DNA from: JAWPMV01 sp039819665
GTDB taxonomy: Bacteria > Bacteroidota > Bacteroidia > J057
Assembly (NCBI GenBank): GCA_039819665.1
Contig: JBCBRM010000033.1
Span: forward strand, 34,197-98,196
DNA: 64,000 nt
Reading direction: 5' to 3'
Numbering within the stretch: position 1 is the stretch's first letter; each line of letters opens with the position of its first letter. The notes under the pieces are model-generated. The model was given only the letters and a program-made list of their open reading frames with translations. It ran no database searches and was not told the DNA's origin. The position numbers and the translations under genes are program-made. Positions 9,086 through 17,061 of this stretch are shown in pieces.

Positions 9086-11434
9086 ATGAATCTCCGATTA
9101 TGGATGTTAGTTGTAGGTCTTCTTATGTGTTTCCCGGCATTTGCCCAGGAAGGAGAAGAGATAGACCTCACTAAATTGACCGCAAATCGAAAGACCTTTG
9201 TCTTCAATGATTCAAAACACACGGTCAAAAAATACATCAACACCCAACTACAAAAAGAAACTTCTTGCTGTGGAGAAAATGACGATCGTATTTATCTGGA
9301 AGTACGTATCGATCCCACAGGTTATGTTGTATCAGCGAAAGCTATCACTGGAAAAAACGAATGCTTCAAGCAGTCCGCCGAGGATCTTGTTAAGCGTGTA
9401 AAATGGGAAGCCAATGATGCGCGTGGACCCAAGTCCATTTACATCGAGCTTCGTCCGAAAGTAGAATGTTCGTCTGGAAGAGATAACAACTATGTAGCCC
9501 TCAAAATCTTCAACAATAAGTTGATGGATGAAGAAGGCAATCGCGTTTCTATGGCTAATACGGAAAAGCTGGTAGAAATGGTAACTAAAGAGTCTAAACC
9601 TACTCCTACCCCTCCCGCTGCTGAAGAGACTACTAAAGAAGTGGCAGGTGCAGTCGAGGAAAAGACTACAGTAGTAACTGATAAAACGGAGAAAGTTGCT
9701 GAAAATACTACAGAGGTAGCTGAAAAAACCACAGAAGCCGTAAAAGGCGCTGGTGCTGATGTAGAAGAAAAAATAGCTGAGGCTACCCCTATGGCTTCTA
9801 CAGCAGAAAAAGAAGCAGCAGCTCCCGTTGAAAAAGAAATGACTCCAGAGGAGAAAGAGGCTGCGGAAAAAGAAGCTGCTGCTCAAGCAGTAAAAGCAGA
9901 AGAAATCAATAAGCTTCGCGAACAAATGGCTGCGCTTAAAGCTAAAAAAGCTGAGGATGATGCCAAGAAAGCTGCGATAGAGAAAAAACGCAAAGCTCGT
10001 GAAGAACGTCGCCAAAGAGCAATTGCTGCCCGCGAAGAAAAGAAGAGACAGGCAGAAGCCGCTAATGGTGGTGCCGATGACTGGACCAATGGACAGGATG
10101 CAGAAGCAACGGGTGATGATAATTGGACAGATGGCGATGATTCTGGTTCTATGAGTGAAGCTGATCGTCTAAGAGAAGAAATCAAACGTCTTCAGGATCA
10201 GGAAATGGAAATCGAGCAGAGCCGTCAGCAAAGACAAGACGAAGTAAGGCGTCAGCTGGATGAAAATGATCGTTCTAATCAGGAGATCATTCAATTGGCT
10301 GAGGAGCGCTTGAGAATGGAAGAGCAACTTCGCCAGGTAGAAGAGCAGGAAGAAATAGATCTGATTGAAAAAGATCGTCAGACTGCTGAAGATGCTCGTC
10401 GAGAGCAGGAAAATGAATACCAGCGTATCCTTGATGAGGTAAATCGTCTTCAGCAGGAAGCGCAATTAAAAATACAAGACTTAGAGCGGCAAAAGTCTGA
10501 CCTGGATGCATTACAAGCTCGTAAGCAAGCACGTGAGCAGGAAATCATGCTGGCAAGAGCTACTCGCGAACTTGAGCGCGAAGCTGAATTAGAAAGAATT
10601 CGCCTCGATGTAGTGAATAGTTCACTGGCTGTTCAGGGTAGTAGCGTAAGAGGACTGAGTTCATCTGCCTCAAGCACGATAGATGAAGAAGCTCTTCTAA
10701 ATGAGATTCTTCCGAATCTAACGACAGAAGCTGATTCAGAAAAATTGGTTAGACTCCTACAGGAAATTCAGCGTATGAAAGATGAGTTGGTTATTCTGAG
10801 AAGTCAGATAGCAACTATGGACCGTACCGCTGCTGGAAGTGGTACTACTATCCCTTCAGCTGGAATTAGTCCTAATGTTGGGACCAGCCGCAGTGCCGAT
10901 GATCCTAATGTAAAAAGTGCTGCCGATATCAGAAGCTGGGAAGGCGTATCTTATACGGCTCCTGGGGTAGATAAAGATAAATACATCGTCAATCGAAGTA
11001 ATACGCCTCCTCCTGCCAATACAGGACAGGAAGGACCTACTCGTCCGGATCCAAGCAATCCAGATACCCATGACAATATGGAAATCCCCAAATTTGCAGC
11101 TAGAAATTATGTGGATGGGGTTGATGCTATGAAAAATCTGGTTAAAGACAGATTGCGTTTAGGAGGTGTTTGCGGCCTGGCTCATACAGTATTCTCTGTA
11201 ACCCTGGATCCGGCTGGAAACGTGGTTGCCTTCAGCGTTCTGACTAGCAATGATGCAAATGTTCAACGTCAAATGAATACCATCATTCCTACGCTTAAAT
11301 TCAATGCTGTTGATCAACGCTTCAACCAAACAATTTATCAGGAAGTAAAAGCTGAAATCCTGTGTAATGGAGCAGAGGATAAGGTGAACCTTAAAGATGT
11401 TAAGGACCTGATCAAGAATAATGAAAATAACTAG
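9086..11434 (+). CDS. Periplasmic coiled-coil protein with TonB-C-like domains at both ends
   Basis: The ATG at 9086 places a clean signal peptide (MNLRLWMLVVGLLMCFPAFA, then Q) at the N-terminus. The ATG at 9014 would add 24 hydrophilic residues in front of it. The mature protein (782 residues in total) starts with a domain having the TonB C-terminal pattern (YLEVRIDPTGYVVSAKAITG...C...KWEA). It continues through a Thr/Ala/Glu/Lys linker into a long charged coiled coil rich in Glu, Arg and Gln, about 300 residues. It ends in a second domain of the same pattern (FSVTLDPAGNVVAFSVLTS...MNTIIPTLKF). No transmembrane segment is seen beyond the signal peptide, so it is not a normal TonB. It could be an envelope spacer or scaffold. 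Function unknown. A terminator follows. Confidence 0.8.
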   Translation: MNLRLWMLVVGLLMCFPAFAQEGEEIDLTKLTANRKTFVFNDSKHTVKKYINTQLQKETSCCGENDDRIYLEVRIDPTGYVVSAKAITGKNECFKQSAEDLVKRVKWEANDARGPKSIYIELRPKVECSSGRDNNYVALKIFNNKLMDEEGNRVSMANTEKLVEMVTKESKPTPTPPAAEETTKEVAGAVEEKTTVVTDKTEKVAENTTEVAEKTTEAVKGAGADVEEKIAEATPMASTAEKEAAAPVEKEMTPEEKEAAEKEAAAQAVKAEEINKLREQMAALKAKKAEDDAKKAAIEKKRKAREERRQRAIAAREEKKRQAEAANGGADDWTNGQDAEATGDDNWTDGDDSGSMSEADRLREEIKRLQDQEMEIEQSRQQRQDEVRRQLDENDRSNQEIIQLAEERLRMEEQLRQVEEQEEIDLIEKDRQTAEDARREQENEYQRILDEVNRLQQEAQLKIQDLERQKSDLDALQARKQAREQEIMLARATRELEREAELERIRLDVVNSSLAVQGSSVRGLSSSASSTIDEEALLNEILPNLTTEADSEKLVRLLQEIQRMKDELVILRSQIATMDRTAAGSGTTIPSAGISPNVGTSRSADDPNVKSAADIRSWEGVSYTAPGVDKDKYIVNRSNTPPPANTGQEGPTRPDPSNPDTHDNMEIPKFAARNYVDGVDAMKNLVKDRLRLGGVCGLAHTVFSVTLDPAGNVVAFSVLTSNDANVQRQMNTIIPTLKFNAVDQRFNQTIYQEVKAEILCNGAEDKVNLKDVKDLIKNNENN

Positions 11435-11478
11435 GAACTATTTTATAGTCTCCTAACTATATAGATATTGATGAATAC

Positions 11479-11508
11479 AGCGGTGGCCTTTGGGCCACCG
11501 CTTTTTTT
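11479..11508 (+). terminator. Intrinsic terminator
   Basis: The stem AGCGGTGGCC / GGCCACCGCT is followed by a run of seven T, 44 bases after the stop of the coiled-coil protein gene. Confidence 0.92.
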
Positions 11509-11706
11509 ATCCACATATCCACATCGACCAATGTGGAAAACATTTTTTTTTCGTGGACAGCCTCTCCTTTTTCCCACCTATCTTTGAAAACTGATTAATT
11601 CATTTAGTACTGACTGAGCCTTTGGGCTATGCGCATTTACTTCATCGTAAAGGCGGATGAATAGTCTTTGCTCAGAACTAATGATCCATCACTCTAATAT
11701 CCATTG

Positions 11707-13467
11707 ATGAGTACAACAGCGAATTTCAAGGTAGACCCCAGACTTGCGTCCTTGCTAGGTGAAAATTACCGTTCCACCGAACTGGCAATCAAAGAACTGA
11801 TTGATAATGCCTTTGATGCGGATGCAGAGCATGTTTGGGTGCAATTACCTAAACCGCTTACCAATGATCCTATTATCATCAAAGATGATGGTACCGGAAT
11901 GACTGAGCAGGAAGTTCGCAATGAATATCTTAATATTGCCAGTAGTCGTGTTTCCCGCAAAGGAGAGCGTACCCGCCTGAAAAACCGTCTGGTCAAAGGA
12001 CGCAAAGGAATTGGTAAGTTTGCCGGTCTTATGGTGGCTTCTCGTATGGAGATAAAAACCTGTACAAGAGGAACTTCTACTCACCTTACCATATGGAGAG
12101 ATGAATTGATCAGGGCTCGTCATGATCTTGAGCAGATCAACCTTCCTATTAAGATAGAGGCTTGTGATACGGAAGAAGGAGGGACAGAGATCATTTTGAG
12201 TGGGATTAATCAAAATTTCACCTTCCCTAATCCCGAAAGACTTAGAAGGCTATTAGTACTGGAATATGGGCGTCTCGCAGACTTCAAAGTCTTTGTGGAT
12301 GGCGAAATGGTGGATATTGAAGATATCCCCGGAACCCAATACGAGGAAGAGATCAGTCTTTCTGATGGCTCGACAGCTAATATTCGATTCACCATCTCCG
12401 ATGGGAAGACTGCATTAAAGCAATCCGGCATAGCGGTGAGGGTTGGAGGCAAGATTGTTGGCGAGCCTCGATACTTTGGATTAAACGAATACGAAGATAT
12501 ACCTCCCCGTCTCTTGAAAAGAGTATTTGGAGAAGTGAGAGCAGACGCTTTAGAAGCCGATGTTACCGCTGACTGGGGAGCCATTATTGACAATAGTCGG
12601 GTTTTGTCTGAACTAGGCGAAAAGGTCCGACCCATTCTGCACCAATCTTTTAATGAAGTTTACAATTTTGAGGTAAACCTGTCCAAAACCCGCCTTAAGA
12701 AAGGGATCACTAGTGGGCTTGAAAAGCTTCCCCCTTATCGGAGACGCTTTGCAGAAAGAGCCCTGGACCAGGTACTCAAAAAGTTCTTTGGAGAGAGTGA
12801 AACGAGAATTTCTACCGTCATTTCTTTACTCATGGATTCCTTTGAAAAGAATGACTATTGGATGGTTATGCAACAGTTGGAGGAAACGCGAGAAGGAAAG
12901 GTAGAGGAAATTGCCGATGCTTTCTCAGAATTTGGGATGCTGGATGTAGCATTGATTGCTCAGCAATCTACGCACCGTCTCAGCTTACTCAATGATCTTG
13001 AAAAACTGATTTCCAACCCAAACACCCAGCCCGATCAGCTCTTAAAGGCATTATCCAGCAACCTCTGGATTCTCGGAAATCAGTACAACCTCGTCGCCAC
13101 CAATAGCGAACTGCAATCGGTGATTGACATGTACATCAGTCATAAGTTTACGAATGGGCATGCCAAGCATGCACCCAATCTATTGTTGCTGCAGGATTTC
13201 AATAAAGGATTCCTGTTGCTCAATCTTAAAAGGCCCGATGACGCCATAGAGTTGCTAGACAGAAGGCAAGCCAAAGAGATCAAAGCAGATCTAAAAGTCT
13301 ATTTGCCACAAAGAGATATTGAAGTCATCATCATCGGTGGAGCCCTTAGCCAGGGCATGGTGGAGCAAAAAGCTTCAGCCGATATTAAATTTTTATCGTA
13401 TCAGGGCATGATCAGCGATGCCCGTGTTCAGTTGAACTGGTTGATCGGCGAATTGAAGAAACGTTAG
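11707..13467 (+). CDS. GHKL (HSP90/MORC-like) ATPase with Shedu/DUF4263-like C-terminal region
   Basis: The start is the ATG at 11707; the TTG directly before it is in frame but unlikely. The 586-residue protein opens with a GHKL ATP-binding domain: N-box ELAIKELIDNAFDADA (Glu30, Asn34), G1 box DDGTGM (residues 60-65) and G2 box GRKGIGKFAG (98-107), as in HSP90, MutL and MORC proteins. The C-terminal 150 residues run LSSNLWILGNQYN ... NLLLLQDFNKGFLLLNLKRP ... RDIEVIIIGG. This resembles the PD-(D/E)xK fold of Shedu/DUF4263 nucleases, with Asn where catalytic Asp and Glu are expected (NLK instead of ELK). That assignment is by pattern only. No partner gene is adjacent, and a terminator follows. 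Confidence 0.8.
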   Translation: MSTTANFKVDPRLASLLGENYRSTELAIKELIDNAFDADAEHVWVQLPKPLTNDPIIIKDDGTGMTEQEVRNEYLNIASSRVSRKGERTRLKNRLVKGRKGIGKFAGLMVASRMEIKTCTRGTSTHLTIWRDELIRARHDLEQINLPIKIEACDTEEGGTEIILSGINQNFTFPNPERLRRLLVLEYGRLADFKVFVDGEMVDIEDIPGTQYEEEISLSDGSTANIRFTISDGKTALKQSGIAVRVGGKIVGEPRYFGLNEYEDIPPRLLKRVFGEVRADALEADVTADWGAIIDNSRVLSELGEKVRPILHQSFNEVYNFEVNLSKTRLKKGITSGLEKLPPYRRRFAERALDQVLKKFFGESETRISTVISLLMDSFEKNDYWMVMQQLEETREGKVEEIADAFSEFGMLDVALIAQQSTHRLSLLNDLEKLISNPNTQPDQLLKALSSNLWILGNQYNLVATNSELQSVIDMYISHKFTNGHAKHAPNLLLLQDFNKGFLLLNLKRPDDAIELLDRRQAKEIKADLKVYLPQRDIEVIIIGGALSQGMVEQKASADIKFLSYQGMISDARVQLNWLIGELKKR

Positions 13468-13507
13468 TTGCACGGTTAAAGGTCAACAGACTGGACAAAA
13501 TTTTTGA

Positions 13508-13540
13508 GCGCAAGGGGCCACAGCCTTGCGCTTTTTTCTT
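13508..13540 (+). terminator. Intrinsic terminator after the GHKL gene
   Basis: The perfect stem GCGCAAGG / CCTTGCGC with an 8-nt loop is followed by six T, 40 bases after the GHKL ATPase stop codon. Confidence 0.9.
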
Positions 13541-13671
13541 TTCCACAAGTAATATCAAAGCCAAGTTGTAATTAAAAGACTGTTCAATAAAAAGTGAATA
13601 GGCGAATAGGGGCAATATGTCGCTATTTCAGTAATTACAGTTAGTGTAATATATTTAACTGGAATAGTTTC

Positions 13672-13699
13672 TTTGTTGAATTTAATCCCTGTACCTTTA
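13672..13699 (+). promoter_or_regulatory. Possible Bacteroidota-type promoter for a small RNA
   Basis: TTTG at 13672-13675 and TACCTTTA at 13692-13699 resemble the -33 (TTTG) and -7 (TANNTTTG) elements, with one mismatch in the -7 box and a spacer of 16, slightly short of the usual 17-23. A start near 13706 would give a transcript of about 85-135 nt ending at the hairpins at 13737 or 13803. Confidence 0.4.
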
Positions 13700-13705
13700 A
13701 GACAT

Positions 13706-13841
13706 CTTATTAGGCATTACGCCAGATACAGAAGCTAGGGGTTAGGGTTGACTCTCCCAAATTGGGATTGAGTCCCCTAATTTTTTTAGGGCTATTAAGT
13801 TTAAAAGCGAGACCATTTTGAGGGTTTCGCTTTTCTTTTTT
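13706..13841 (+). ncRNA. Candidate small RNA ending in tandem terminator hairpins
   Basis: There is no open reading frame of note here. A long interrupted hairpin spans 13737-13778 (AGGGG/CCCCT outer, GACTC/GAGTC middle, TCCC/GGGA inner) and is followed by a run of seven T. A second hairpin spans 13803-13834 (AAAAGCGA...TCGCTTTT), also followed by T. With the promoter-like element at 13672-13699 this has the layout of an independent small RNA gene. I do not recognise the family: the conserved cores of tmRNA, 4.5S RNA and RNase P are absent. A 6S-like or regulatory RNA is possible but not shown. Confidence 0.42.
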
Positions 13842-13867
13842 AAAGAATTTGAAGCTCAGGGGCATAT

Positions 13868-13899
13868 AAAAAAATGTCCCGGGTAAAAATACCCGGGAC
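13868..13899 (-). terminator. Very strong minus-strand intrinsic terminator
   Basis: The perfect 10-bp stem GTCCCGGGTA / TACCCGGGAC (13876-13899) with a 4-nt loop is followed on the minus strand by A and seven T. The sigma/anti-sigma operon already has a terminator at 14087-14120, so this one either backs it up or ends a separate minus-strand RNA. A further hairpin (TTCTCAA...TTGAGAA, 13912-13935) lies directly upstream in that direction. Confidence 0.8.
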
Positions 13900-14086
13900 G
13901 GCTGTTAATCATTTCTCAAGGCGGCTATTGAGAATTATACTTATTGAAATCTTACACTAATTTACGAATTATTTCTGGTATTTGTTGCCTTAGTCCCGAC
14001 GAAATTACGGACTTTCTGACATCACTGATATAATCGAAAATCAGGATCAAACGAGAATGCAGAATGAATGATTTCCTGTTTTTCCT

Positions 14087-14120
14087 AAAAATGCCCTCAC
14101 CTTCCACTAAGGGCCTTTTT
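14087..14120. terminator. Bidirectional terminator after the anti-sigma gene
   Basis: The arms GCCCT / AGGGC (14093-14097 and 14110-14114) are flanked by T runs on both strands. On the minus strand it ends the sigma/anti-sigma transcript. Confidence 0.7.
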
Positions 14121-14183
14121 AGACAAAAAAATGTTTATTGAAATTAAATTTCGACTAGCTGACTAATACAAAAAGGAATAGTC

Positions 14184-16235
14184 TTATTTTCCGGAAAATC
14201 CATAAATAACTGAGAAAGCCAGACCAACTGTATACATTTTCTTTCTCAGGTTTAGAGAACCTGATCCCTTGGTTTGTTGCAAACTTAGTAAGGTATAAGG
14301 TTCTGCCTGTATAGCCAGGTTGTTATCAAAGCGATATTCAAGTCCGGCGGAGAGGTTGATAGTTCCAGGATAGGTATTGAAGCTCCAGTCCTGGGTCTGT
14401 GGATCTCCAGAAAGGTCCTCAGTAAGCTGGAATGGCAAAGAAGAACCGATTTCGTCCCCTTCCCAAAGTCTGTAACTTTCCTTCAATGATACCATAGGTA
14501 CAAGACCTCCCTGTACATAGATAGAAAGATTTCCTTTAGAAGGAGCGTAAGCCCTCAGGAGAAGCGGTAATTGAACCAATTCGAGGTCGGCACTGATAAA
14601 CTGATCTACAGCCTGAATTTCACCGCTATTGGCGCCCTGACGCAAATATTGGAAAGCGTGGTCGAAATGACGTCTTTCATAGTTCAGGCCTGTTACAAAA
14701 TGTAGATTCCCTTTTATATTAAACTCTGCTCTCAGCCCAGCTCGAAAAGTTTCACCCAGTTTTCTCGCAGATGTTGATCTTAATGCATTGAGTTCGACTG
14801 CTGACTTGGATGAGCCCGCAAATAAACCGATGCGGAAAGGTGATCTTCTTCTTTTAAAGATAGAGATCTGCTTGATGCCTTTAGAATGAGACTCTCTACT
14901 CATCATCCAGGGATTGGCAAAAGCTTTAAAAGGAATTTCTCTTAGGAATCCTTCTCGACGTGGTCCCACCATATCAATCTTGGGATCAGCTTTTTTACTT
15001 TTTTCCTCATTTTGCCTGGTTTCAAATGGCACTCCATCTACCAGGTTAGGATCGATCTCAAAATCAAGGGCAGGTTGCGCCTCAAGACGCTGAGGGGAAC
15101 TGATTCCTGCTGCAACGGACTCGAAGGCCAATTCTCCAGCACCGGAAACAATATCTGTGCTATTTAGCAACGTACTTACTACAGGTGTTTTGCTAGTTGC
15201 CGTAGTAGGTGTACTCGACCTTGAAGCGATGACATTATCAATCATGTCTACCTCAGAAGGACTGTTTTCAAGTTTAATGTCATCTGATGCTGCTTCCCTA
15301 TCTCCATTTATAATGCTGGAGATAAAGCTACTAGCAGGGTTGCGACCATCTTTACCAATCCAAAAAGGAGCGACAAGGAATAAAATCAATACAGAGGCAG
15401 CTGCAAGATAACGTGCCTGACCATACCAGGGAAGTGGGATAGGTACAGCTGTGTCTTCGTCTTCCTGTAAACGGGCTTTCATCGCTTTCCAATCCCCTTT
15501 GAGCGGGGCAATACTCATGAAAGCAAACTTCTCCTGGAAAGTCGTGTAAAGAGGCTGATTAAGCTTGTCTTCCATAGCTCTCCAATCTCCATGAGAAGCA
15601 GTCATTTCAACTCCTTCTAGACTTTCTCTGACATCACTGAGGAAAGTATCCCCATCGATAAGACGAGCCATCTCCTTCCAATCCTGCGGGGCAGCATTAA
15701 GGCTTATGGCTGCAAGCTTACTTTTAACCTGCTCGTCGAAATTTTCTTCTATACGCGACTCAAAAGCCTCCCAGTCTCCCTGTTGGGCTTCGAGTTCAAA
15801 CTGTGCTAATTGTTCTCTCACACGGGTATCTATGACAGACTCATCCAGTTGTGAGGCAAAAGCATTCCAATCTTCTTGCTTCATATCTATCTCATAGTTA
15901 TGAAGACCTTTTGCTATGGTTGTATCAAATGGATTTTCATCCAATTCAGTAGCAATAAGTCCCCAATCGGAAGGATTGAGGTCTATTTCGTGAGAAGAGA
16001 GAATGTCTTTGATTTGAATATCAAAAGCTTCATTGAGAAGCGCATTGAGTTTAGGCCAGTCTTGTGGATCTGCACTGACCTCATAAGTAGCTAATTTTTT
16101 AGCAATATGATTTTCCAGCGCCGTGCTAAACTTATCCGAAAGGATTTTCCAATCCCTGGGATCAAGCAGTAGCTCGAGCTGTTTGAGCTTTTGTTTAATT
16201 AATTCTTCTATGTGTTGATCATGCATAGCTTTCAC
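14184..16235 (-). CDS. Putative anti-sigma protein: eight DW repeats, one TM helix, beta-barrel-like C-terminus
   Basis: The gene overlaps the ECF sigma gene by 17 bp and so is its likely partner. The first ~255 of 683 residues consist of eight tandem modules of 31-32 residues, each centred on Asp-Trp (DW at about residues 28, 59, 90, 122, 154, 185, 217 and 248) with pattern F(D)..I...L..(Y/F)E......DW..(F/M)...L. A single hydrophobic helix lies at about 276-294 (YLAAASVLILFLVAPFWIG). A Ser/Thr-rich stretch follows, then a beta-rich C-terminal domain resembling the PorT/outer-membrane barrel family (GLFAGSS..., FVTGLNYERRH, INLSAGLEYRF, VGLAFSVIYGF). The repeats should be cytoplasmic and the barrel-like part periplasmic. 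No classical zinc anti-sigma motif is seen. The anti-sigma role is inferred from position and topology. Confidence 0.78.
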   Translation of the reverse strand: MKAMHDQHIEELIKQKLKQLELLLDPRDWKILSDKFSTALENHIAKKLATYEVSADPQDWPKLNALLNEAFDIQIKDILSSHEIDLNPSDWGLIATELDENPFDTTIAKGLHNYEIDMKQEDWNAFASQLDESVIDTRVREQLAQFELEAQQGDWEAFESRIEENFDEQVKSKLAAISLNAAPQDWKEMARLIDGDTFLSDVRESLEGVEMTASHGDWRAMEDKLNQPLYTTFQEKFAFMSIAPLKGDWKAMKARLQEDEDTAVPIPLPWYGQARYLAAASVLILFLVAPFWIGKDGRNPASSFISSIINGDREAASDDIKLENSPSEVDMIDNVIASRSSTPTTATSKTPVVSTLLNSTDIVSGAGELAFESVAAGISSPQRLEAQPALDFEIDPNLVDGVPFETRQNEEKSKKADPKIDMVGPRREGFLREIPFKAFANPWMMSRESHSKGIKQISIFKRRRSPFRIGLFAGSSKSAVELNALRSTSARKLGETFRAGLRAEFNIKGNLHFVTGLNYERRHFDHAFQYLRQGANSGEIQAVDQFISADLELVQLPLLLRAYAPSKGNLSIYVQGGLVPMVSLKESYRLWEGDEIGSSLPFQLTEDLSGDPQTQDWSFNTYPGTINLSAGLEYRFDNNLAIQAEPYTLLSLQQTKGSGSLNLRKKMYTVGLAFSVIYGFSGK

Positions 16236-16791
16236 CTTCCACCTTCTTAATCATGCGAGATTTAAGAATCATTTGCTGCAACTTAGAGCGTGCTTTTGCA
16301 AGGTTAGACTTTGAAGTACCTTCACTTATTCCCAACATTTTACCTATCTCTTTATGAGCGTATCCTTCAATTACATATAAGTTAAAGACAGTTCTATAAG
16401 CGGGGGAAAGCTTTTGAACCATACCCAGTATTTCCTCTGCGGACATTTCAGATACCACATCCTGGACATCAATTTCATGTACTGCATGGTTAATCTCAAC
16501 CAGGTTGGGCCGTTTGGCCATCTTTCGATAGTGGTCTATTGAGGTATTGATCATGATTCTTCTGATCCATGCCCCCAGATTTGTACCTTTTGAATATTTG
16601 TGAAGATTACGGAAAACCTTCATAAATCCTTCGTGAAGTACATCTCTGGCTTCATCCCGGTCATAGGTGTATCGCATGCAAACCACCATCATGCTGCCAT
16701 AATATTTTTCATATAGCAGTTTCTGGTATTTGCGGCCTCCATCGAGACAGCCTTTTACGATTTCATCTTCTTGATAATCAGATAATCTCAT
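16219..16791 (-). CDS. ECF-type RNA polymerase sigma factor
   Basis: This is a 190-residue protein. Region 2 contains DEARDVLHEGFMKVFRNLHKY and LGAWIRRIMINTSIDHYRK, the helices that bind core polymerase and the -10 element. Region 4 (VFNLYVIEGYAHKEIGKMLG...EGTSKSNLAKARSKLQ) is the helix-turn-helix for the -35 element. It is the first gene of a two-gene operon with the repeat-bearing anti-sigma-like protein. Such pairs usually respond to an envelope signal released through the membrane partner, often with autoregulation. No target promoter motif could be confirmed by eye. Confidence 0.93.
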   Translation of the reverse strand: MRLSDYQEDEIVKGCLDGGRKYQKLLYEKYYGSMMVVCMRYTYDRDEARDVLHEGFMKVFRNLHKYSKGTNLGAWIRRIMINTSIDHYRKMAKRPNLVEINHAVHEIDVQDVVSEMSAEEILGMVQKLSPAYRTVFNLYVIEGYAHKEIGKMLGISEGTSKSNLAKARSKLQQMILKSRMIKKVEGESYA

Positions 16792-17061
16792 ACCTGTGAA
16801 GTTAAATTATAAACGTCGCGAATTCTGAAAGAGTTGCCCGTTAATCCAAGCTTTATAATACAAAAATATTTTTCAATTCCAATGTCTGCTCCCTCACAGT
16901 TTCTCCAATTATTTGATTATCTTTGTTTATGAAATTTTAAATGCTCCTGATACAATAGGTTTTTTGCATTTATCATTCATAACTGAGAATTAAATTGCTT
17001 ATCTTAATTACCTTATCCTTTTTAGAAATTTAGCCAGCGTTAAAACAATTAGGCGATCACG

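Larger units (their letters stand above)
13468..14183. other. 716-bp gene-free region with several hairpins
   Basis: No credible protein gene is seen on either strand. The region holds the GHKL-gene terminator, the candidate plus-strand small RNA, a strong minus-strand terminator at 13868-13899 with an upstream hairpin, and a bidirectional terminator at 14087-14120. The density of stable hairpins is unusual for this window and suggests one or two RNA genes. Confidence 0.6.

Noticed and set aside
9332..10015. 227-residue minus-strand reading frame opposite the coiled-coil protein
   Set aside because: Phe/Ser/Cys-rich low-complexity translation that mirrors the Glu/Lys codons of the real gene; no start context and no motif.
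12210..12635. 141-residue minus-strand frame inside the GHKL ATPase gene
   Set aside because: Ser/Pro-rich shadow of the real gene; no promoter or motif.
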